NCBI GenBank assembly: GCA_023079485.1
Contig: CM041086.1
Coordinates: 12,718,401 to 12,782,400, forward strand
Length of the DNA stretch: 64,000 bases
Direction of reading: 5' to 3'
Origin: Archilochus colubris
Lineage: Eukaryota > Chordata > Aves > Apodiformes > Trochilidae
Made by a program: the position numbers and the translations under genes. How positions within the stretch are numbered: the first letter of the stretch is position 1; each line of letters begins with the position of its first letter. Positions 11,935 through 24,345 of this stretch are shown piece after piece. Below the pieces are notes generated by a model, which ran no database searches, had not been told where the DNA came from, and was given only the letters and a program-made list of their open reading frames with translations.

Positions 11935-12103
11935 AAGTATTTCATCTATAGATCTAATGCTTTACTGTCAAGTGAGGGTAAGTCCTATCCTCCTCTTGCC
12001 GCTTACTTGCCTACCTCACAGGGCTGTTGTGAGGGCTGATTAAACAACCATGACACCATCCAAGTGGCAGAGTTATACAAGTACTAATTGTTGGTTAGCA
12101 ATT
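11935..12103 (+). mobile_element. Probable ancient MIR SINE remnant
   Basis: The run CTACCTCACAGGGCTGTTGT (12011-12030), followed by GAGGGCTGATTAAA, closely matches the MIR block reading 'CTACCTCATAGGGTTGTTGTGAGGATTAAA' in pieces. Further on, AGTACTAATTGTTGGTTAGC matches the MIR tail that ends in a TGTTGGTTA-like string, in the right order and at about the right spacing. An upstream TTTCATCTAT may match the 'TTTCCTCATCTGTAAAATG' block. The consensus is from memory. The 3' half is convincing and the 5' limit is uncertain. Confidence 0.65.
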
Positions 12104-15100
12104 ACAAAAGAAAGGCCAACAGCAGTCTACACATGAAGATGACCTTTCCCACACCTCTAAGAGAGGTCCAAGCAAGCTCTGTTCCTTGGGTTGATGGGAC
12201 AACATGGAACTGTTCTACTGATACTACCTGGTTCCTCAGACACTTACATTGACACTGAAGAGATTTCACATGTTTTAGAATTAATTTCTTAAAGCACCTG
12301 TGGTACTACTCTTAAGACCAAATGAATGTTTTCAAGGATAGAATTTTGAGGGCAGAGCTCCAGACGTGCTTCTGGGGACACCTCTAAGCTGGTAGTTAGC
12401 AACATGGCAGAGAAGGCAGTTTGCTGCATCAGATCTGTTTCCCATTTCCCCTGAAATACCAACAGCTTTGACAGTTCTTGAGTATTTCTGGGTTCATAGA
12501 CCTCACTGTTAGCACAGGTAAGAGAAGGGGGTTTTCTTCTGTTGGGAGAAGCCAGGAACCCCAAGTTACTGCTAGGCCTGCAGTGTGGGTCAAGCAGGAG
12601 GAGACTTTGGAAGTGATGTAACCAGGACCTCTCACACAAAGTTTGAGTGTGTTTCTTCCACAACAGCTATTCACTTCCACCCATCCACTCTAAAGGCCCA
12701 GACTGCCAACTGGCAGCACAACACAGTAGCCACTCAGGCGCTGAGTGTTCCAAATTAACCTTTTAAGTAGGTTAATGGCTTGAAAACTGCCATTACACAA
12801 CTCGTGGTCTATTCTGGATAAGCTGCTGTGGCATCTTTCTTTGCCATCACTGTGTCTCTTTGCAATGCAAGGAGGTTCTGCAGGAATGGAGACTGTGACA
12901 CCATTTCATTTAAAGTAGCAGAAACTGTTGTGCGTTTTCCATGAGCCATTCAGAAAAGAATTTGCAATAGAAGTAAAACCTAGGTATTTCTGCCAAATTA
13001 TATTCCTAGACAAATTCACCAGCCTGTGAAAAATAACTGCTGAAGGCTGCTTTAACACCTTGCATGAAATAATAGGTCCTATGTAATCATCAAAATCTTC
13101 ATTGACTGCAGGGCTGCAGAGATCTCACTCAAGGGGTGGGGAAGCCAGATTCACAAGCTAAAATTTCTTTGATTCCCCCAGTTACATCAAAGATAGCTTC
13201 CATCTCTCAGCAAAGTTTTTCCAATAGCTATGGACATCAATCATTTCAGGGACAGCAGCCAACACAAAGACTTGAGTAACTTCACACATTTGCACTGTAC
13301 CACCAGAGCTGGGAGCCTCCACCCAGCACACAGCCACTTCACAGCACCCTGGGAACTGCAGGGTTGGACAACAGCTCCTAAACCCTTGCCAAATTGATTG
13401 GTGTTGCTTTTTCCTGATTCTTAGAAGAGGACACCCTTCCTCCAGGACAATCCTCCCTCTCTTAATGCAGCCATAGCCAAGGAGCTGCTGGGCACCACTT
13501 CCCTGCCACTGCGGGCTGAGGTCTCTGCTCCCCCTGACACTGTCACACTGAGGCAGGGACACTCTCAACTTTGCTGCATATTTAATGCAAGTCCCTGTAG
13601 CTTCAAGGTACTGTGTCCTAACTGATCCATGACAGAACTGCAAAAGTACATACACAACCTATTTTGTTACATTACTGATCAAACAGGAGCCACCGTTCCT
13701 CTGCCATCTGGGCACAAGGTGGTGGCTGCGATCATTTCCCAATGGGCACAGCTAGAGAACACAGGTTATTGATGTTTCATCTGGTTTTAGTTTGAAATGC
13801 AGAGGTTTTCTATAAGCTGATTTCACTTTTTCTCCTTTAATGAGTCCTTCTGAGAAATATCCATTCTTCCATAGGAATTGAAAAGCCAGCTGTGAATGCT
13901 AATGATATTAAGAAAATAAATATGCAGGACAACACCTGGAATCAACTTAGGAACCAAAGTGTATCTGTAACCAATACTTTTAATGTTAATTATTGATATC
14001 TTTTAACAAAATATCACACCAAGAGAGGAGATCTACTTATTCAGAAACATTCCTCTATTTTAAATTTAAATAAAGAGGGTTAATTACAAGCTGTTAAGGA
14101 CATAGCATCAAAATTACATTTTAAAAAATTTCAGGGTGCATTTAACCAAAAATCCTTCAGCCCAGTTTCATAACTACACATGGGTCATCGCTCTTACCAT
14201 GAACCAAGCAGGGAAATTTACTTTCCTTGCTTTTCTCAGGGCAATGAGGAGAACAGCATCCCACATTCTAAATAGGCCAGCTATTTTACAGAGAGTTTCT
14301 CACACTGAACGTTTCAAACATTTCCCAGAACTTTATCTTGCCTTATGCACTAAATTCTTCAGTCCTAATTTAGGCAAAGCCTGTACTGACCTGGATTAAG
14401 ACTGCAGGATTCGACCTTATGTCTCTATTCTGAATAAAAAAGGGTTGCAGCCTAATTCTTCTCTGGGCAACACCATAGTTGGTTTCCTGGCATAGGTTTC
14501 AACTGAAGCAGGCCTGGGTGCCTGGTTGCTTTATTGGGTTTGGTTTTCCTGAAAGAAAAAATGTTGGGGAGGATTTTCAAAGCAGCACAGAAGATCTGAA
14601 TACTCCCCCACCACCCCCATTGACCTCCTACACCCACCAGCCTACTGTGAAACAAAAGTCAATCTCCAAATAAACCTCATGACATTACCCTCCATGTCCC
14701 AGCTTTTAGGGTGGTGGGGTTTGTTTCTGGAAGATTCTGGTGTCTCTTCAATAAAAGGTCACAAATATTGCTAATGGTGTGTTCACATTTGGCTAAGTTG
14801 TCAGGATTTTTTCAGTTTGTTCTCTGCCCCAAGTTCAGTTCTGATAACAGAGGATTTTGGGTAAATTTCCATACTTCCAATGACATCATCAGAACCTTGC
14901 CTACAAAGAAAGAGCAATTTTGTTGGGGGGGGGAGGGAGGAGAATAATAGGCCAGGTGTTTGAAGAAAAGACAAAGAAACAAGCACAGTAGGGTGTTCTG
15001 ACTCACAAATCTGTATTGAGGAAGAAGTATTCATGAAGAAAATTAATTTAAGAAGTATGAAAGTTCAGGTTTTGAGCCCATAAGTTCCTTTCAAAATCAG

Positions 15101-18100
15101 ATTAGTGATTAAAAACTTTTTTAGTCTAGCAATCTCTTAAACAATTAGCACAGTAATTGGAAAGGGACTACAAATTCAAATCTAGATGGACATAAAAGAG
15201 TTTCCCCATAGAGCTTTGCCTTGGTTTTGTGGGTAACAGGCATGCACCTGCCTTTACCATTACTGGGGTTGAAATGCTGAAGAAGTGCTCTGAATAGGGA
15301 TATAAATGACCCAATCAGTAATGCCATACAAATTACTTAATTCATGTAAAGTAGAAGTAATTGTATTGATTATGAATGTGTGAGTGACTCCTTTATTTCA
15401 AGTTACACAAGATGTAAACCACCAGCTTGCAATGGGGATCTCACTGCAAAAGTTGTCAACCACAGGGTGGTAATGCTACTTTTTTCCTTATTCTGAACAA
15501 CTGTCCTGGTTTGAGCAGTCCAAATGCACTGTGCCACATGAAAATAGAGATCTGCTGATCTGATCTAAACCAAGTAAAGAATTTCCTTGTAAAAATTCTT
15601 CTCTCCTCCCCCCCCCAGTTAATCATTTTGCTCCACTTGTTTGCCCTGCGAAAGATGCCTGAAATCAAAGGGGAAAAGATTCCCCAAACTTCAGAAGTTT
15701 TTTTTCCCCAAAGCAGAATTTTTTTTTCTTTCTGTTACTGAGATTTTTAGCAACTTGTTCATTTTCAGCCCTGTCATTAAATGCAATGCATAACTACATA
15801 AAGCCTAGGCTGCTGAAAGAAAATAAGAAAGGAAAGAGACTGTGCATAGTGTATCCCTGGCAATGTAATTATAATTACCAGAGAATTTCTGAGTTCAGGC
15901 TTCCCAGGAAACTGTATGAACAACATACACATAGGAAAAAACATGTGAGGATGTACTGCACTTGAGTTAAACAAGCACTCAAATCACATCAAATGCAGTT
16001 AGTAACAGGACATTTCTATACACCTTCTATTCAAGCAGCTCTAAGTATGATTTATAAAGAAAATAAGCTAGTGGCTTGTGTTACATCTACCATCCCCTGC
16101 TTCAGCCTGGGCCCACCATGGCTGCAGCTCCTGCCAGAACATCTCCCAGGATCCCTCCAGAGGACTCTCACCTCACCTCAGAGCCTGGAGTACATCCCAA
16201 TCCTCCTGCCTCACCCCGGGGTTGTTTCTCACTCTTTTCTCCTCATTGCCCAGCAGCATTTTGCCCTTTCCTGAACAACCTATGCCCGAGGGGCTCAGCT
16301 GTGCCCTGTGCTGGGGTGGCTGGGGCTGTCTTGCCCAAGCTCATCTTTGCACTTCGAGCTTCTCCATGGCTTAAGAAATATCCAACCCAGCTGATGTTGC
16401 TCCTTCTGTCCACACAGAACCTGTCCTTTCACTGCCTATTTGCTGCTTCCAGGTCTAGACCCTGTCCCTGGGGGGTCTAAGGATGTCCCCACTGTGGGTG
16501 AAGGGCAGGACATCAGCACCCAATAATCCCTGCTGCTCTCTGAACCCCCTGGCCATGCTGTCCCACACCCCCTAATGTATTCAATTTACTACAAAAATGT
16601 GAGGTTAACCTTCAAGGATTGAAGATGTTCAGCCAAGGCACAATTCCCAGAAGGAACATAACATTCCCAATTAACTTCATTTGTTGGCTGCAGCAACTCT
16701 TCCTGTATTCCAGCTGGAGAACATTGCTCTGTGATGACCAGCGGGAAGTCACTGCAAGATGGGGATGAGCTTTTGAAGCCCCACTGGTGGAAGTAACAAA
16801 ACTTTTACACTAAAATATAGAGACCGAATGGGGGATTGTTGTTTGTTAGGGTTTTTTATTATTTTAGAAAAACCTACCTTATCAGAAATGATCTGCAGAA
16901 AAAGTGGGACAAAATACCTGATGTAGCTGTTACAGATGAAAACTTAAGTCTTTGGTGTGAGCAGCCCAGTGACATTATTGTGAACTAAAGCAGAAGCAGA
17001 CAAGACAGCTTGAATTACAGTTTCATCTGGTTCAAAAGGGTTGCTAGTAAAATGTATTTAGGTGATCTGCTAAAGAAAAGAACACATTGCATTTTGTAAG
17101 TACCCAGTCACAGCTAGAGATTTTGACAAAAGTTGACTTTCACACACAATTGAACAAAATAATTTCAGTTTTCTAGTTTCATAGAAGCTGATCCACAGAC
17201 TGCCCTATCTCCAGGGTTATTTTGTAGTGATAAAAAATCAGGGGATTAATGTTTGTGAAAGAAGACAAGAAAGGACAGCATTATTATAGCCTTATTTTCT
17301 ATATATCCCAAAGTGAATACAGGAAGAGAAGTGAAGCAGGCTGCAATGTTAATGTATGAGGACAGCTTGGAGACACTCTCTTCAGCAAGTTATCAGAACA
17401 TCTCACTCTTATCTCTATCAGTGCTCTCAAATTGAACTAGTAGAGAAGTTGCTGACTGCAGCAAAGTTTTCAGGTGATGTTTTGGCAGTGATGCTCTAAG
17501 GGTTCACCTCCTTTCTACAGAAGTAAGCAGAAGGAGAGCTAAGCAGAGAGAGTGCTGACTCCTGGAGGATGGAGGAACAGATGGAAGAGATTCATCCTCA
17601 GTGCCCAGCCCTGCAGCAGGGTTCCTGCTTTGAAACTCTGGTGAGTGCTCTGCTCTGAGCCCAGCTCTGGATGTAAACCAAATAACCCTCCCAAAGTAGA
17701 GTGGATGGTAAGGGCTAAGGACAGCCAAGACTCAGCCTTGAAGACAGGGTAAGAGCAGCTCCAGGCATTATGAGAGCACACACAGAAAATTCTCAGTTTT
17801 ATACAGAAGTCAATTTGCATCTCAGTTTCTCATTCCAAAATGAAGGGATGGTGGGAGGGAACCTCATATATTGTTTCCAGCACAGTCATGGCCATTACTA
17901 ATGACTTCCAGAATTGTACCTTTAAGAGCTGTCATTTCAGAAACATTTATTCTTGAAAACATTTAGGACAAAATTGTTTGTCTATGCTGCAGTCAAATAG
18001 AGCTAATTATTCACAGCTTCAGCACCAAAGCATTCAGCAATTTTGCTTGTGGAAAAACACTTTGATGGAAGAAATAAAAAACAGTGCAGGACATTCAGAT

Positions 18101-18830
18101 GTCTGTTCAAATCCCAGTCCTGTGTGACTTAGACATGTATATCTAAGGACAACACACCTAACAATGAGAGGAAGTTTTGATTATTGTAGTAAATCTAAAA
18201 AGTACCATCAAAATCCCCACTGTTACTAATTAAAAACTGATTATTCACACCCTGCATTTGACTCAGTGCTTTCTACTCACTTTAAAATCTTCCTGGCATC
18301 TCCAGTGAACAGTGCTTTTTATGGGAAGTTCCTATACACTTGTCATGATTTAAAAAGGAGACATATTTATAGACTGGAGAAGAAACAAATGAAAGAACAA
18401 GAAAAACAAGAAAACACCTAGCTCCATGCATACCAAGCATCAAAGCCCTCAGCACCCTGATGAATAAGAGCCATGGATCACTTTAATTAGAGCTAAACTG
18501 GCTCAATCTGTCAGTGAGAAGCACAAGAGAAGATCTAACCACAGGGAACTGAGTGTTTCCTGGTCACACTTGCTGCAGATTGTTACCAGGACATGGATCA
18601 GATATGTTGATAATTATGATTCTATTGTAGAGGCCAGAAAGTTGAGGGGGTTTAATTGACATATTCCCCAAATTTTAAAAATTACCTTTGACTGTAAATA
18701 TCTGTTTCCCCTGGAACTGCCCTTGGCCCAGGAGGCTAAGCCATACCAGGCAGCCTGGAACAGCACCCTTCACTTCTGCAGCTTGCAAGCGTTATTTTGG
18801 GGTTCTGGTTGTTTGGGGTTCTGGTTGTTT

Positions 18831-18850
18831 GGTTTTTTTTTTGTTTTTTT
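18831..18850. repeat. T-rich tract preceded by a duplicated GGTTCTGGTTGTTT unit
   Basis: Two adjacent copies of a GGGGTTCTGGTTGTTT unit at about 18799-18830 lead into a T-rich run. This looks like small slippage-type expansion and no gene is implied. Confidence 0.6.
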
Positions 18851-21800
18851 AAGTCCATTATTAGTCAGTTAGGTTATGCCTTTTATAAGATATTTTCATA
18901 AACACAACTTAATGTCTGCATAATAGTAATAAAACAAACCTAGAAAGTCCCAGTCATAAACTATTCCTACCTTGCCTAGAAGGGGGAAGAATGGGGGTGT
19001 TCTAATAACATTGGTTCTTCTCTCCCTTTACAGTTTAAAACAGGTTACATACAGAGTTTGCAGTTTGCCAGCTATACATTAAAACAGACAGAAAATATTA
19101 TCTCCTCTGCTGCTATTTCAATATGGAAAGGTCTCATACACAATGCAATAGATTCACAGCAGGTCCTTAGAAACTATTGTACCTTCAGTACCTTTGAGTA
19201 AACAGAGGACTTCAGAAGGAGAAAAATGAACACAACAAGCAATCCAAACAAATTTTAAAATAATTTCACGAATGGTTTCCCTTTCAGTAGAACAAAAAAC
19301 TCTGGCTACTCTCTAAAACACTCAACTGATAGCTTACTTATTAGACAAAAATTAGTGTCCATTCAACCATGAAAACCAGAAGCCATTATATGCCATAAGA
19401 GAGATCAAACTGACATCAGCTACTGTACATCTTGACACTTACTACATAATCAAGATAAACTTTGCTGTATGTGACTGATCTAATGTACCTGTCAGTTATC
19501 ACTGCCTCTGCTCAGATCGGTCCATGTGTCACCTATACACCTGGGATAAAACAAATAAATAAATTGCAGTTATCTCTTCAAGCTGCTCACACAGTAAGGG
19601 GAGAGTGCTTAGTATTCCATAATGGAGTTAGGAGTAATTTACTGAGAGATAATTTCTTTTGGACCTAAAATCTTCTGCCTCCTGGAGAGCAGACAAATAG
19701 AACTATCTAACAGGAAATGGGGCATGATAATACTGCTCTTTAAAGAGAACTAACAAAATGGAAATACAATAGGCATTACAAAATATACAGCTAACAGTTA
19801 TCAAAACCTTTGATGTTTTTATAGCTATTTACTGCAAGAGATTGTATTAGCTCCTCAACCCCATTTTAATACAAGAAAAGTTTAATGTGGGTTTTTTTTA
19901 AAAAAAAAGAAAACATTTAAAACAAAAGTTAAACCTCTGGAGTAGTACCCTCAGGTATCTGGGGAAACTGAGTATGAGGAGGAAAGGCCATTTTATTGCT
20001 GGAATAATGCAGATTTGGCAATGGGCTCCAACACGGTGCACACAATGGACTTGGGCTGTAACAGCCCTGATGGTTTAATTGTCCAGAACCAACCTTCCTG
20101 TGCCTGAAGAGCAGCAAGCTGGAGAGGCTCCAACACTCACCTGGGACTTGAAAGACAAATTCTATTTCTGACTCTCTCCCTGCAGCTTCACACTCCTTAG
20201 GTGAGACATCTTTCATCCTTTGCCATGCTCTGTCCTGCTGGCAAAGCCTGAGGGAGGGCAGCACTGCTCACCCCGCTGCTCCCCAGTGCCACCAGGTTCC
20301 TGGCCCTCAGCACAGCCCCCAAGCTCAGGCATTTCAGAGGTGATGGCCTGGGCTGCCCCTCAGCTTGCAGAACTGACTTCTCCTGGCAAAGCTGGGAGTG
20401 GCTGAATCAGCAGAAAGGGCAGAACCTTTCAAGGAACCCTCCTTCACAGTACTGTTGCTTCTCTGCTCTCCTCTCTGCTGCTCTGTGTGAAAAAAGCAGG
20501 GATGTCAGACAGCAGTAAGCTCTGTTGTGACATTGCAAATCCAAACCCTAAAGAGTTACAAGTTCATCTCACTTCTTTTATTCCCCTTCCTGCCTTCTCT
20601 GCAGGAGGTGCAGCCCCTCCACTACTGCATAGCCAACAGGTGACACCATCAGGCATTATTGTACTGGACATCCTTGCTGTATCAGGGGTCTTTTTCTCCT
20701 TCCACCCCCAATCTTCTCTTTTAAGCCATGCCTTCAGCATCAGTTCTTGTACTTCAAAAGGAATAAACCAAGTCTGGAGTATGTGGAAACCCACCCTGGC
20801 CCCTTGCTCAGAATGATGTTGTGTTTAGGTTTCTCTCTTTCAAGAACTTGGCAGCTCTCCTTTGCCAAACACAACCCCTGACACAGCAGATCTCTGCCCA
20901 TTGCCTGCAGCCCCAAATACAACAACCAAGGTCTTACTGGACAATTAGATTTGTCAAGCTGATTTTTTGGGGTTACTTCACCTTTTTTTTTTTTCCCTCT
21001 GTTTCAAACATATGAATTCTTTTCATTCTCTTCCTACTATACCAAAACCATCTTGGTTCTGGCCTCTCTTTTGTCCATTTTCTTCTGGGCCTGGTGATAC
21101 CTCTCTAACCTGGAAAAATAAATTACACAGGAGCAAAATCATTGCTTTAGTAAAAGTGAAACAAATGCAGCTACCAAAACCAGCTTAGCTCTGCATTTTC
21201 AGGGTCAAGTTAAATCTCCAGCCACCAAGAATGCTGCTTTGTAACATTTTCAAGGCACTCTTTGCTGAGCTCCTTTCCAGAGCATCTCTTTTGTCCTTTT
21301 GGTTGGTGTCACTTCCCTCTCAGTGAACTTTTTCAGTACAACAAAACATTTATCTATGCTGAATTCTCTGTGAAGTAGAAGAGCTGAGGAGATTCTCTTC
21401 AGTAGAAGATACTTTAAATATTTCACTTTCCAAGTAACTCTGTGAATACAGGGAAGAAATACATAACTTAAACACAAGGAGTTACTGACCCAGAAGTGAT
21501 TAGCATTAGCGTAAAGCTCTCAGACCCTTTTTCATCTTATTGATTCTAAGCAGAATAAATCTGTACATGATAATAGGGCTCAATTTAAATTACCTACAGC
21601 AAGTGCTGCTTTTCAGCTCTCGTCAGACAATCATGCTGTTCAATCAGCTCCATTCTGTATGTACAAAGCAAATTAATGTGTATAAAACAGTAATAACTCA
21701 GGCCAGTTTTCAACAAAAGAATCTTTTATGTAGCACACAACTGCCTTTTATTGACATGCTTTTAATTGAACCTAGAATGCTACGTCCATATTCTCCCTAA

Positions 21801-23998
21801 TTATAGCAGAAAATACATATATCTTACAAAATCCTAACCATACTTTTCCCCTTGTAAAGCTGCCAGAAACTTCACCAGGGCATAGAATGATGTGCTCAAC
21901 TAAGTTCAGATTTGCTTAGCTACACTAAAAGGGCATGAGAAGCACTGAGCACATCCCAGCCAAGCAACATCCCAAGGGTGATTAAAATGATCACACTGAT
22001 TCTGCAAAGCCACTTTGTCACCCCTTGGAGCCAGTGTGTAAACACACCTCTCAAAATCAAGTCACAGGGCACTGCACCATTGGTAGAGAAGCCACCAGTC
22101 TGGAAGAGCTGTTTCTTAAGCAACTTGTTTCTCTTTCAAAAGAGATCTTTACTTTCTTTTGTTGTGTTGCTCAGTTTAGCAGGGAACAAGCAAGAGCCAG
22201 GAAGGCAGGATGCTACTTCAAGGGATGAATTCCTGGGACAACAGAAACAGCAATTGGATCCAAAATCACTAATATTTTTAACAGTATTTTAGGCAGTGGA
22301 ACATGGCCCTTAAATATTCATGGGTAAGGAACAAGATAACAGCAACAAGAGGAAAAGTTGGCTCTAAATGGCAGGAAGCTGTTCACATTATGGGCATCTA
22401 GCTAGGTGAGCTTACCAGTTTGGAAGACAGACTGTCCTCATCAGTGTCCATACACCTCACTTACAAATGTAGTTAAATATGTCTTAAAGAAAGAGCTGAA
22501 ATATTACTGAAGTGGGATTTCAGGTCTGACTTTAAAGCATCAAATCCTACTCTATCAAATTAAAGGGGGACCAAAACTCCTTTTTCTCTTCCACAAGCAT
22601 CCTTACCTAGACCAACTCAAAAAATGTTTTTTAAAGAAATGATAACTGGCCTGAGATTCTTCTTAACTTCTGCTTCTTTTTCTAGCATAAGCAAAAAAAT
22701 AAATAATCTGTCCAGATTTCCTGATCTTCCTGCTTAAGTTACATTTTTTTTGTCTCAGCAGGGCAGATCCTACATTTCCATGTTTTTCTGCTTGCAAAAA
22801 CTCTTGTTTTCTTCTGGAACAGAGGACCTAGGATTTAGTTCAGTCATTACATTCATTTTTCTAATGCATTCCAGGTCCCTGGAGACAGGGGGTTCAGGAT
22901 GAAGAGAGATAAATATAGTTGCTTCTCCATGGAGCATTCTGTTGCCTCAGGTTTCCAAATCCAAAGTAAATAGTTAATGATTTATGTATACACTGAACAT
23001 TAGCATCTTTGTGTCACGTTAGTCATCAGATCACAAGTGGCTCTAAAGAGGCTTTAATCAAACAAATGAATATAAGGTTGAATGATTCAGCTTACTTCAG
23101 GTAAACAGTTCCAGCATGTTCACATTGATCATCACTAAACCAGAGAGGCAACTGTCTCAGTTGTAAAGTTAAAAACCCAGCACTATGACAGGAGCAACAA
23201 CAGGTCCTTGGCTCTTTTTAAAATTCAAGTTTTATCACCCTCACATGCCCTTCTCCAAATGTGTTATCCAAGGCTGCAAGCACTCACTACAGGTAGTGTT
23301 TTTCTTAAAGCTTCACTGACACCATTATGAAATTGCAGGACTGCCTCTGCCTTTAAAGATAACTTGCAGCTCCCACAGTCACAAGAAAACCTCAATATAT
23401 ATGCTTGAAACCCATGAGCAGGGGCCAGCTATATTTACACATGCATGCAGGTTTTGATGATTTTTTAAAAAGCAATTTTCTAGTGCAGAGATCCAACTCA
23501 GACTTTTTGACACTGAGTAGGCAACACAGGGCATGGATGAATTCTCCATCCCCACTAAACCTCCTGGTAGTACACACTGCTCTTTAAACCAGTTTCCTCT
23601 GAGGACTGAGGTTTTTTCTTTCTCAGAGCTGATACACAACACGAATCCTCTTATCACTTTAGCAACATGCACATATCATCAAAACCATCATTTTGGGTAA
23701 GATAGCATCTACCTACATCAGTGTTTGTAACTTAACCTTTCTCAGCTGTCAGTTACAGAGGTGAAGTGTTTTCCTTATATCAGGTTTGTTTTGCTGAGAA
23801 TATCTCTCTAGAGCCCTGAACAAAATCAACAATCTTTGTCTAGAGAGTAATTACTTTTTTATTTCCTTTTCAGTACTGCCCTATGTTATGCAGCCTGCTA
23901 TTTCATTTTGGTATTTCCTACATGGTAGAAAACATGAATTACACTGGGCTTCTGCCTGCTCTACTAAATGGAACAAATATAGGTATTTCCCAATACTG

Positions 23999-24345
23999 GA
24001 ATCATAGAATCACAGAATGGTTTGGGTTAGAAAGGACCTTAAAGATCCTCAAGTTCCAACCCCCCTGCATGGGCAGGGACACCTCCCACCAGCCCAGGTT
24101 GCTCCAAGCTCCATCCAGCCTGGCCTTGAACATTTCCAAGGAGGGAGCAGCCACAACCTCCCTGAGCAACCCGTGCCACTGTCTCACCCTCCTTACACTA
24201 CAGAATTTCTTCCTAATATCTAACCTAAACCCACCCTCTTCCAAGTTACAACCATCCCCCCTTGTCATACCACTACCACCTCTTATAAGAAGTCCCTCCC
24301 CAGCTTGTAGGATCCCTTCACTCTATCAAAGCCCTTTTGGAATTC
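23999..24345 (-). mobile_element. CR1 LINE fragment, 3' end, minus orientation
   Basis: It begins with ATCATAGAATCACAGAATGG, the reverse complement of the CR1 terminal repeat, then continues through the familiar avian CR1 3' region (blocks for AGGACCTTAAAGATC, CCAACCCCCCTGCATGGGCA, TCCAGCCTGGCCTTGAACA) to about 24345. It is 5'-truncated, as almost all CR1 copies are, and lacks reverse transcriptase and endonuclease. A 156-aa frame over it is incidental. Confidence 0.93.

Larger units (their letters stand above)
11601..23998. other. Gene-free intergenic DNA
   Basis: About 12.4 kb without a recognisable coding exon on either strand; the open frames are short and not protein-like. It contains a probable MIR remnant near 11935-12103, a weaker MIR-like patch near 18105-18130, GC-richer stretches at about 16100-16570 and 20200-20460 that I could not assign, and short T-rich tracts near 18830. 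Confidence 0.6.

Noticed and set aside
13182..13655. 157-codon minus-strand frame with many cysteines
   Set aside because: No recognisable domain, no supporting splice structure and ordinary AT/GC mix; probably chance.
16100..16570. GC-richer patch with overlapping frames
   Set aside because: It could be a decayed repeat or LTR piece, but no terminal repeat, primer site or family block could be recognised.
18105..18130. Possible second MIR core (GTTCAAATCCCAGTCCTGTG)
   Set aside because: Only one short block fits; the rest of the element cannot be followed, so it is not listed as a feature. The same string recalls a tRNA B-box, but no tRNA fold or A-box is present.
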